Source of the DNA: Bin87 sp965203195
Lineage (GTDB): Bacteria; Chloroflexota; Dehalococcoidia; Lucifugimonadales; UBA3495
DNA: 64,000 nucleotides
Assembly: GCA_965203195.1 (NCBI GenBank)
Contig: OZ241860.1
Coordinates: 3,224,001-3,288,000, forward strand
Reading direction: 5' to 3'
Of this stretch, positions 41,833 to 49,897 are shown in pieces. How positions within the stretch are numbered: the first letter of the stretch is position 1; each line of letters opens with the position of its first letter. Under the pieces are notes generated by a model. The model did no database searches, was not told the DNA's origin, and saw nothing but the letters and a program-made list of their open reading frames with translations. Position numbers and translations under genes: made by a program.

Positions 41833-44655
41833 TCAGAAATCGCCCCAGGAGTGGCCGGATTTGATGTCCACCTTGAGGGTGACGTCCAGTTCCAGGGCCG
41901 CCGGCATTTCGTCCATTACCAGCGCCGTCAGGTCGTCCATTTCGTCCGCCGGGGTTTCAAAGACGAGTTCGTCGTGGACTTGCAGGATCATTTTGGAACG
42001 CATCCGTTCGCGGCGCATCCGGTCGTGGACGTTGATCATCGCCTTTTTCATAATGTCGGCGGCGGTGCCTTGAATGGGCATATTGATGGCCATGCGCTCG
42101 GCGGCGGCGCGGGCTACGTGTTTGGGGGCGTTGATGTCGGGCAGGTAGCGGCGGCGGCCCAGCAGGGTTTCGGCGTACTGGGAGCCGCGGGTTTCGGTTT
42201 TGACCGATTCCAGGTAGCCGTTGATGCCGGGGTAGCGGGCCAGGTAGGTATCAATGAAGTTGCGGCCTTCCTCGCGGCTGAAGCCCGTCTGCTGGGAAAT
42301 GCCGTGGGGGCCCAGGCCGTAGATGACGCCGAAGTTGAGGACTTTGGCGATGCGGCGCTGTTCGGAGTCGACCTGGTTCACGGGTGTTCCGAACATCTGG
42401 CTGGCGGTGGCGGCGTGAATGTCCTCGCCCCGGCGGAAGGCGTCCAGCAGGGAAGCGTCCTGGGACAGGTGCGCCAGCACGCGCAGCTCAATTTGGGAGT
42501 AGTCGGCCGACAGGAGGCGGCAGCCGGCGTCGGCGACGAAAGCCCGCCGCACCTGCCGGCCCAGTTCGGTGCGGATGGGTATGTTTTGCAGGTTGGGTTC
42601 GCTGCTGCTGATGCGTCCGGTGGCGGAGCCGGTTTGGTTATAGGAGGTATGGATGCGCCCGGTGCGGTGGTTCACCATTTCCGGCAGGGCGTCGACATAG
42701 GTTGACTTGAGTTTGGCGACCTGGCGGTAGTCCAGGATGCGGTCCACGACGGGGTGCATTCCCTTCAGGGATTCCAGGGCGTTGGCGTCGGTGGAGAAGC
42801 TGCCCGACTTGGTGCGGCGGGTTCTGGGCAGGCCCAGTTCGCCAAAGAGCAGGTCACTCAATTGTTTGGGGGAGTTGATGTTGACGCTGTGTCCGATGGT
42901 CTCATAGAGGCCGGTTTCGATTTGCAGGAGCTGTTCGGCCAGGTCGCGGGACATTTCGTGGAGGATGCCGGCGTCCAGGCGGACGCCGGCGCGCTGCATT
43001 GCCACCAGCACCGGCACCAGGGGGAGTTCGACGTCGGCCAGCAGGCCGGCGAGGTTCCACTGGGCCAGCATAGGTTCAAAGCGGCGGCGCAGTCGGACGG
43101 CGCTGTCGGCGTCGGCGGCGGCGTAGGGGGCGCCGGCGGCGATGTCAATTTCGTTGAAGGTTTTCTGGTTGCGCCCCTTGCCGATGAGGTCGGTGATTTC
43201 GGTCATTTCCCGGCCCAGGACTTCCAAGGCCACGGGCTTGAGGCCCAGGCGGTTTTTGCCCAGCAGGTGGGCGGCGATCATCGTGTCGTGGTCAATGACG
43301 CCGTAGGGGTTGACGCCGTAGTTGGCCAGCAGGGTGAGGTCGTAGTTGGCGTTGTGGGCGCAGCGGTGGATGCCCTCGGCGGTGAACAGAGGGCGAAGGG
43401 CGGCCATTACTTCCTCAACGGGCAGCTGGGCGCCGTGGGTATGGCCCACGGGAACGTACCAGGCGACGCCGTCGGGGGTGGCGAAGCTGAGGCCGGCCAG
43501 GTCGGCGGCCATAGGGTCGGTGCTGCTGGCTTCGGTGTCAAAGGCGAAGGCGCCGGCGGCGGTGATGTGGGCGATCATCGCGTCCAGCTCGGGGCGGGCG
43601 GCGACGATGCGATAGTCGGGGGCGGCGTCAGCGGCGGGCGCGTCGGAGTCGTCGGCGCGGCGGTCGTCGCCGGCGGGGCGGCGGCCGGGAGCGGCGGCGG
43701 GCCAGGGCACGTCGGGGGAAGGCACCCGTCCCACCAGGCTGTGGAACTCCAGGGTGGTCATCAGGGCGACTACATCGCCGCGCCGGTACTGGCCGAATTG
43801 ACAGGCGTCCAGGTCGAGGGTCGCCGGGGCGTTGCGGTCGATGGTGGTCAGAAAGCGGTATTCGAAGGCGGCTTCCCGGTTTTCCGACAGGTTGTTATGC
43901 ACCCGTTTTTGCTTTACTTCGTCAAGGCGCTGGTAGATGCCTTCCAGGGTTCCGTGGTCGGCGAGCAGGGCGATGGCGGTTTTGTCGCCCACGCCGGGGA
44001 TGCCGGGGATGTTGTCGGATTTGTCGCCTACCAGGGCTTTGTAGTCGGGCTGCTGGGCGGCGGTGAGTCCGCCGTAGCGCTGGGCCAGGGCGGTTTCGTC
44101 CACCACGCTGCCCCGGTCGCCGCTGCTGGCGAGGTCAACGCGCACCCGAGGGGAAATGAGTTGGAAGGTATCCCGGTCGCCGGTGAGGATTACGGTGTCC
44201 ACGCCGCTGGCCTCAGCCTGGCGGCTCAAGGCGCCGATGATGTCGTCGGCCTCAAAGCCGGGGAGTTCGTACACCGGAACGGCGAAGGCGGTCATCAGCT
44301 CCTTAACCTGGTCAAACTGCCCCCGCAATTCCGGCGGCGAGGGGGGACGCTGGGCCTTGTATTCGGGAAACCGCAGGTGCCGGAAGGTGGGCTGGGGGGT
44401 GTCGAAGGCCACGGCTACATGGGTGGGCTGCCATTCGCTGATGGCGCGCAGGAATACGCTGGCGAAGCCATAGACGCCGGTGACATCCTGCCCGGTGCCG
44501 GACACGGTAAGGCTGCGGTTGCCGCTGATGGCGCGGAAGGAGCGGTGCACCATAGCGTGGCCGTCGATGAGTAGAAACAGGGGGGCGTCCCGGCCGGGGG
44601 CATCCACCGCGATAGGCATTGACATTTGGCTGGCGGCAGGCGTGGCGCTGGTCAT
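41833..44655 (-). CDS. polA: DNA polymerase I
   Basis: A 940-residue Pol I with three domains. The 5' nuclease has LIDGHAMVHRSFRA, GFEADDIIGAL, TGDRDTFQLI and GDKSDNIPGIPGVGDKTA. The 3'-5' exonuclease keeps its carboxylates: FDTEASSTDPM, HNANYDLTLL and YAAADADSA, so proofreading looks active. The polymerase has motif A LLSADYSQIELR, motif B RIAKVLNFGVIYGLGPHG and motif C QVHDELVFE. ATG 44655 has GGGAG at proper spacing, preferred over an ATG 36 bases earlier. The gene runs opposite to sbcC. Confidence 0.97.
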   Translation of the reverse strand: MTSATPAASQMSMPIAVDAPGRDAPLFLLIDGHAMVHRSFRAISGNRSLTVSGTGQDVTGVYGFASVFLRAISEWQPTHVAVAFDTPQPTFRHLRFPEYKAQRPPSPPELRGQFDQVKELMTAFAVPVYELPGFEADDIIGALSRQAEASGVDTVILTGDRDTFQLISPRVRVDLASSGDRGSVVDETALAQRYGGLTAAQQPDYKALVGDKSDNIPGIPGVGDKTAIALLADHGTLEGIYQRLDEVKQKRVHNNLSENREAAFEYRFLTTIDRNAPATLDLDACQFGQYRRGDVVALMTTLEFHSLVGRVPSPDVPWPAAAPGRRPAGDDRRADDSDAPAADAAPDYRIVAARPELDAMIAHITAAGAFAFDTEASSTDPMAADLAGLSFATPDGVAWYVPVGHTHGAQLPVEEVMAALRPLFTAEGIHRCAHNANYDLTLLANYGVNPYGVIDHDTMIAAHLLGKNRLGLKPVALEVLGREMTEITDLIGKGRNQKTFNEIDIAAGAPYAAADADSAVRLRRRFEPMLAQWNLAGLLADVELPLVPVLVAMQRAGVRLDAGILHEMSRDLAEQLLQIETGLYETIGHSVNINSPKQLSDLLFGELGLPRTRRTKSGSFSTDANALESLKGMHPVVDRILDYRQVAKLKSTYVDALPEMVNHRTGRIHTSYNQTGSATGRISSSEPNLQNIPIRTELGRQVRRAFVADAGCRLLSADYSQIELRVLAHLSQDASLLDAFRRGEDIHAATASQMFGTPVNQVDSEQRRIAKVLNFGVIYGLGPHGISQQTGFSREEGRNFIDTYLARYPGINGYLESVKTETRGSQYAETLLGRRRYLPDINAPKHVARAAAERMAINMPIQGTAADIMKKAMINVHDRMRRERMRSKMILQVHDELVFETPADEMDDLTALVMDEMPAALELDVTLKVDIKSGHSWGDF

Positions 44656-44884
44656 TGGGACACTCCCGTGCGGCGCCGGCTGACTGGCCATGGGGCGGGG
44701 CGGCCCGGCGCCCGGCGCGACTGGCGGGGATTATACACCAAGTTGCGGGGGCGGATGTGGTAATATGACGGGCATATTGCCGCGCGTTCCGCCTGCCCGT
44801 CCGTGCGCCGCGCTGCGGCCCGTTCCTTGCTATAGCCTATCAGAACTGCCCGCCGGCGCGGGCAACCCGCCCGGCAGCATCCGG

Positions 44885-47593
44885 CTACAGCAGCGCCGCT
44901 TGCGGCGCCGGCCCGAATTCGTACCGCTTGCCGGTCACCATTGGTTCCTGGGCCAGCAGATGGCGGGCGGTTTGGCACAGGGCGGCGTCAAAGCCGAGGT
45001 GTTCGCACACCGCCGCGTCAATCGCCAGCTGCACCGGGCAGCGATGCGCCTGCGGCAAGGGTTTGCGTTCCTGGTCGGACAGCGCATCGTAGGCGGCGGC
45101 CAGGCCGGCGATTTGGGCCGGCGCCAAGTCCGACATCCGGGGCATCGGAATGCGTTCCAGCCCGTCTTTGGAAAATTGGGGATACGATGGAATCTTGTTT
45201 GACCTGACCAGCAACATACCCAGCTTGCCGGGCGTGCTGTTCAGTATCATCACCATAGCCTTTTCTACCGATACGGCATCAGTATCGGCAACCGGCATAG
45301 TAGTGGCATTGGCCCAAGCAGAACTGACCGCCGGTATAGTGGTGCGGCAGGCCGTATTCTTGACCGTAGTTAACCGAATCCGTTCTGCCAGTTTGAGATA
45401 GCCGGCCTTTTTCAGCGTATTGACCAGATTCGGGCGGGACGGCGGGGGCTGGACATAACAGTCCGGCGCTACTTCCAGTTTGTTGCAGTGCTCAACATCG
45501 TGGTCAAAAAGGGCGGGCGTGGCATTCACAGCGTTGGCGTCGCACTTGCGCGCGTTGCGGATGGGGCGGCCCATAGGGTCAATGATGACCTGGTTGCGGA
45601 GTTCGCCAGTCCATAGCTCTTGCGATGCAATCCGATACAGTTCGTTGCTGGTGAACTGGACGGCGTTCCAGTCGCCGGCGGCCATCACTTCGGGCGCGAT
45701 ATAGTCGACGACGCCCCATTCGTGGGCTGCGGCCTGGCCGTTGGCGATGCTGCTGGCGCAGGCGGCGGCATCGCTGGCCGTGTCCGGGTTGGTGGTGAGT
45801 TTGACCACCGCAGTGGGCGCGGCATCGGCCCCTTTGCGCTGCATCACCAGCAGCATCTCGCCGATGCTGGTATTGCCCGACTGGTAAATCCGTTCCGGGT
45901 CGTAGGATACGATGATGTACTGTAAATGAAAGCGTTCCGCCAGCCAGCGGCGCATTGCGGCGGCGGACGGATTGGTGGCCATTGCCGTGGGCATCACAAA
46001 GGCCATCCGCCCGTTGTCCGCGTCCAGATACTTTTCGGCCAGCACAAAGAACCCGTTGGCGTTGCTGGACTGGTCCATGGGCAGGCCGGCGTAAAGCCGG
46101 GCTTCCCGGTCCCGCAGCCGTTTTTCGGTGGCGCCGTCCAGCTGCTTGTGCCGGATGTCGCCCCGGGTAAAGGGCGGGTTCATAATTGCCAGATTGAAGG
46201 TTTCGGTTTCCAGGGGCGCCGGCGCGGCGTCAATGCGGGTGCCGGTGACCGGGCGCGGGTTGAAGCTCAACTGCCCCAGCCCGGCCAGCATTTCCAGCGC
46301 GCCGAGTTTGGCGCTGCCGTCGTCCGGGTCGTTGCCCAGGGTCAGGCTGTACAGGTGCATCCGGTGAAAGGCCACGCTGGGGGCAATCATCCCGATGCCG
46401 GTGGCGGTCTGGAATATGGCGCGGTTGTTGATGTCAAAGCCGTAAAGCGTCTGTTCCAGCAGGGCCTGGGCCACCTTTTCACGCTGCCCGGTCTGTTCGT
46501 GTTCCAGTATGTAGTTGGCGGCGGCAATGAGCAAAGTTCCGGTGCCGCAGGCAAAGTCGGCAATACGCAAGCCGGTTACCTGCTCATAATCCGTCCAGTC
46601 AATGCCCGCATCGTGAAAGAGCAGGCTGGTGAGCAGGGTAGCGGCGGGAATGGTGGTGTACATTGACCCGTCGCTTTTGGCGGTTTCCACCGACTGGCAG
46701 AAAGTGATGCCCACCAGGTCGTGATGGCGGTTGCCGCTGCTGCGCTGGATGTCCAAAGCCGCCTGGGCGATGATGTCCACGGCGGCATTGCTGGCCGGCG
46801 TGTTGGGCAGGGCGTTGATGATGGCGCAGCTCCACTCCAGAATCTGCTTGTAGTCCACAGCCAGCCACTGGTCGTGGGCCTGGTGCAGGTTCCAGGCCAC
46901 CTGCCCCGACTGGCGGCATTCCGCCACCGTAGCCGGCGGCCAGGGGCCCTCATAGGGCTGTTCGTGGTTGAGGCGGGCGTCGGCGGCTGGCCGCTCCCGG
47001 TGGCGGATCCCGTCCAGATTGGCGTGGAACATAATCGCCGTCAGCAGGTCGGTCATCAGGCCCTTGATGTTGGTGCCCCGGGCCGCTTCGCCCATTTCCG
47101 CCATAATGGACTGGGCTTGCGCTTCAGTGAACCGGGCGGCGGCGCTGTTGATGGCGATGTTGGCCTTTTTCGCCAGGGTTTCGGGGGAGCCGAGTTCGTT
47201 GGGCGCCTGGCGCACATAGTGGGCCAGGTCGGCGACATTGACGCTGCGCCACCGGGTGGGCATTCCTCTGGGCGTTGCGCCGGGGGTGCGCACGGTGGCC
47301 CTGACGGTGCCGCCCTGCAATTCCCGCCGGGTGCGGTAGGCGTCGGGGTACACCAGCGCAATGGCGACATCGCAGACCTGGCGCGCCAGTTTGGCGTCAG
47401 CGTCGCGGATGGCCTCGCGCATTTTGGCGTCGCTGCCGCCGTGCTCGGCTTCAATGGCCACTGTGTGGCCGCCGATGCGGCACTGCACATCGGTGCGGCT
47501 GCCGTCGGGATGGCGCACTTCCGCCTCAGCGTCGATCCCGGCGTCCACCAGAATGTCGCAGAGGCGGGTGTTAAGCGGATTCTCGTTGGCCAT
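44885..47593 (-). CDS. Large N6-adenine methyltransferase with nuclease-like N-terminus (type IIG-like), copy B
   Basis: A 902-residue homologue of the enzyme at 15990-18821. The N-terminal nuclease-like region reads GSRTDVQCRIGGHTVAIEAE then HGG; the usual ExK lysine is replaced by Glu (E48-x-E50), which could mean loss of cleavage. SAM motif I is ADFACGTGTLL (345-355) and motif IV LAIMNPPFTR (468-477). The C-terminal half is diverged, as expected for target recognition. GGGAAGGA precedes ATG 47593. No separate restriction or specificity subunit adjoins. It may be a restriction-modification enzyme, an orphan methylase, or part of a phage-defence system. Confidence 0.78.
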   Translation of the reverse strand: MANENPLNTRLCDILVDAGIDAEAEVRHPDGSRTDVQCRIGGHTVAIEAEHGGSDAKMREAIRDADAKLARQVCDVAIALVYPDAYRTRRELQGGTVRATVRTPGATPRGMPTRWRSVNVADLAHYVRQAPNELGSPETLAKKANIAINSAAARFTEAQAQSIMAEMGEAARGTNIKGLMTDLLTAIMFHANLDGIRHRERPAADARLNHEQPYEGPWPPATVAECRQSGQVAWNLHQAHDQWLAVDYKQILEWSCAIINALPNTPASNAAVDIIAQAALDIQRSSGNRHHDLVGITFCQSVETAKSDGSMYTTIPAATLLTSLLFHDAGIDWTDYEQVTGLRIADFACGTGTLLIAAANYILEHEQTGQREKVAQALLEQTLYGFDINNRAIFQTATGIGMIAPSVAFHRMHLYSLTLGNDPDDGSAKLGALEMLAGLGQLSFNPRPVTGTRIDAAPAPLETETFNLAIMNPPFTRGDIRHKQLDGATEKRLRDREARLYAGLPMDQSSNANGFFVLAEKYLDADNGRMAFVMPTAMATNPSAAAMRRWLAERFHLQYIIVSYDPERIYQSGNTSIGEMLLVMQRKGADAAPTAVVKLTTNPDTASDAAACASSIANGQAAAHEWGVVDYIAPEVMAAGDWNAVQFTSNELYRIASQELWTGELRNQVIIDPMGRPIRNARKCDANAVNATPALFDHDVEHCNKLEVAPDCYVQPPPSRPNLVNTLKKAGYLKLAERIRLTTVKNTACRTTIPAVSSAWANATTMPVADTDAVSVEKAMVMILNSTPGKLGMLLVRSNKIPSYPQFSKDGLERIPMPRMSDLAPAQIAGLAAAYDALSDQERKPLPQAHRCPVQLAIDAAVCEHLGFDAALCQTARHLLAQEPMVTGKRYEFGPAPQAALL

Positions 47594-47789
47594 CAGAGGT
47601 CCTTCCCGGGTAGCAGCGTAATAGTATCCCGGCGCCACCAAGTTCCATAGGGTTATATTTACGCACCGGCGGTTATTTTGGCAAGCAGACCCTGAAAATG
47701 GAGTTTCAGAGCTCGCCGGCAGAACGGCCCTCGGGCCGGACCGGTAGCGGCGCGCCGGCGGCGGCGTTACTCCCCCCGTTGCTCCCCCG

Positions 47790-48869
47790 TTATTCCCAGC
47801 GGAAGGTGCGGTTGGCGATGATGAAGGCTACCGCCAGCCATACGGCCATGCCCAGGAAGTTGGGCCACTGGGCGACGATGGAATCGCCCTGGACGGTCAT
47901 TCCGCGGATGGCTTCCACCAGGTAGGTTAGGGGCAGGTAGTCGGTAATCCGTTGCAGGATGTCGGGCAGGACGTCGCGGGAGAAGAAGACGCCGGAGAGG
48001 AACATCATCGGCAGGGAGACGATGTTGGCGAGGGGCGCCGCCTGCTGTTCGCTGCGGGCCCAGCCGGATACGGCGAAGCCCAGCGCCAGGAATACGGCGC
48101 CGCCCAGGGTGGCGGCCAGCAGCACGGCGAAGAAGTTGCCGGCGAATTCCGCTCCGAAGAGGAATATGGCGACGCCGGCGAGGATCAGGGTCTGCACGAC
48201 GACTACGATGAGCCGGGTGATGACCTGGGCGATGAGCAGGGTGGCCGGGTTGAGCGGGGTGGCCAGCAGGCGGCGCAGGACGCCTTCCCGTTTCATAGTC
48301 ACGAAGCTGAAGGCGACGCTGAAGAGGCCGAGCTGCATGATGGACATTCCGATGACGCCGGGCATCAGAAAGTCGATGTAGCCCAGGTTGCGGGCGGCCA
48401 CGGGGCGGGCGTCCAGGGTTACGGGGCGTTCTGCGCCGGTGATGGCGAAGTTGAGCTCGTCCAGGGCGGAGCGGAGGATGCTGATGCCGACCTGGGATTC
48501 GCCGGCGCGGCCGCCGTGGTAGAAGGCGCGGACGACGGCGGGGTTTTCGGGAGCAGCGAAGTCGGGCGGCAGGATGACGACCACATCCCGCTGGCCGTCG
48601 GCTAGTTGGGCCTGTTCGGTTTCGGCGGCGCCGGTGGCAATGCGGAGGGCGTCGATGCCGGACAGTTCGTTGATGAAGGCGGCGGAGGCTTCGTTTTGGG
48701 CCTGGTCAACGATGCCCAGGTCGACTTTGCCGAGTTCGCCGAAGTTGAGGAGGCCGAAGATGACCATTATGACCAGGGGCAGGAAGAAGGTCCAGAACAG
48801 GGAGGCGCGGTCGCGGGACCACATTTTGATGGTGGACCAGGTGAGGTAGATTTCGGGGCGGCGGAGCAT
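47790..48869 (-). CDS. ABC-2 type transporter permease
   Basis: A 359-residue membrane protein with an N-terminal segment (TFFLPLVIMVIFGLLNFG), a large extracytoplasmic loop and about five C-terminal segments (DFLMPGVIGMSIMQLGLFSV, RLIVVVVQTLILAGVAIFLF, and MMFLSGVFFSRDVLPDI, the ABC-2 signature region). It probably exports a drug, lipid or polymer together with the ATPase encoded upstream on the same strand. A run of five GTACGG units (48886-48922) lies between the two genes. Confidence 0.9.
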   Translation of the reverse strand: MLRRPEIYLTWSTIKMWSRDRASLFWTFFLPLVIMVIFGLLNFGELGKVDLGIVDQAQNEASAAFINELSGIDALRIATGAAETEQAQLADGQRDVVVILPPDFAAPENPAVVRAFYHGGRAGESQVGISILRSALDELNFAITGAERPVTLDARPVAARNLGYIDFLMPGVIGMSIMQLGLFSVAFSFVTMKREGVLRRLLATPLNPATLLIAQVITRLIVVVVQTLILAGVAIFLFGAEFAGNFFAVLLAATLGGAVFLALGFAVSGWARSEQQAAPLANIVSLPMMFLSGVFFSRDVLPDILQRITDYLPLTYLVEAIRGMTVQGDSIVAQWPNFLGMAVWLAVAFIIANRTFRWE

Positions 48870-48952
48870 TCAGGCTGTCCTGTTCGGTACGGGTACGGGT
48901 ACGGGTACGAGCTTCGGGTACGGTTGGGGGCGGCGCGGTGTCCGGCGACAGG

Positions 48953-49780
48953 CTACATTGCGCGCAGGGAACGGCCGGTGAGGTCGAGGAATACGTCCTC
49001 CAGGGTGGCGGGGCGGACTTCCTGGGGGCGCCGGAAGCCGCGGGCGATGAGGGCGTCGATTAACGCGGCCGGGGTGTCCATTGTGATGATGCGGCCGGCG
49101 TCCATTACGGCGACGCGGTCGCAGAGTTCCTCGGCTTCCTCCATATAGTGGGTAGTGAGGACGATGGTGCGGCCCTGGGCCTGCCATTCGCGCGCCAGTT
49201 CCCACATCCGGCGGCGGGCCTGGGGGTCAAGGCCGGTGGTGGGTTCGTCCAGAAAGATGACGGCGGGGTCGTTGACCAGGGAGGCAGCGATGGCGAAGCG
49301 CTGTTTCTGGCCGCCAGAGAGGGTGCGAAAGGAAGCGGAACGCTTGTCTTGCAGGTCGACGGACGCCAACAGGGGTTCGGGGTCGACCTTGACGCCGTAG
49401 ATGCTGCCGAGCATTTTGAGGAGTTCGGAGAGGCGCAGGTGTTCAAAGAAGGCGCTGGTCTGGAGCTGGACGCCGATGATGCGTTTGACGGCGCGGGGGT
49501 CTTTGCGGACGTCAATGCCGGCTACGGTGGCCTGCCCGCTATCGGCGGCGCGCATACCCTCGATGATTTCGACGGTGGTGGTTTTGCCGGAGCCGTTGGG
49601 GCCGAGGAGGGCGAAAACTTCGCCCCGGGCGACGGTGAAAGAGACGCCAGCTACGGCCGGGGTATCGCCGTAGCGTTTGCGCAGGTCGGTTACTACGATG
49701 AGGGGGGCGTCATCGCCGCCGGAGGGTTGGATGGAGCTGGCGGTCGTGGTCATTGTCATTGTATTCAGACCCGTATTCAA
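48953..49780 (-). CDS. ABC transporter ATP-binding protein (ABC-2 exporter partner)
   Basis: A 275-residue DrrA/CcmA-like ATPase. Walker A LLGPNGSGKTTTVE, Q-loop GVQLQTSAFFEHL, signature LSGGQKQRFAIAASL, Walker B AVIFLDEPTTGLDPQ and switch His VLTTHYMEEAE are all present. Several Met codons occur within the first 20 residues, so the exact start is uncertain. It pairs with the ABC-2 permease 83 nt downstream. Confidence 0.94.
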   Translation of the reverse strand: MNTGLNTMTMTTTASSIQPSGGDDAPLIVVTDLRKRYGDTPAVAGVSFTVARGEVFALLGPNGSGKTTTVEIIEGMRAADSGQATVAGIDVRKDPRAVKRIIGVQLQTSAFFEHLRLSELLKMLGSIYGVKVDPEPLLASVDLQDKRSASFRTLSGGQKQRFAIAASLVNDPAVIFLDEPTTGLDPQARRRMWELAREWQAQGRTIVLTTHYMEEAEELCDRVAVMDAGRIITMDTPAALIDALIARGFRRPQEVRPATLEDVFLDLTGRSLRAM

Positions 49781-49882
49781 GCCGGGTTGTGTTGTTATGA
49801 CGGCCCGACCGGAACGCTCTGATTGGGAAACGCTCCGGTTGGAAATGCGGCCGGACGGGGGGCATTATAGCATCCCGGATGG

Positions 49883-49888
49883 TACAAT
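49883..49888 (+). promoter_or_regulatory. -10-like box (TACAAT) for sbcC
   Basis: TACAAT ends 9 bases before the sbcC ATG, with no Shine-Dalgarno between. This again implies a leaderless or very short leader. A convincing -35 is not seen. Confidence 0.35.
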
Positions 49889-49897
49889 GGCGCCGCT

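Noticed and set aside
42754..44574. 606-codon plus-strand frame opposite polA
   Set aside because: Gly/Val/Ala-rich shadow; polA motifs on the other strand are complete.
48886..48922. GTACGG hexamer run as a CRISPR or operator
   Set aside because: A simple tandem microsatellite between two ABC transporter genes, without spacers or symmetry.
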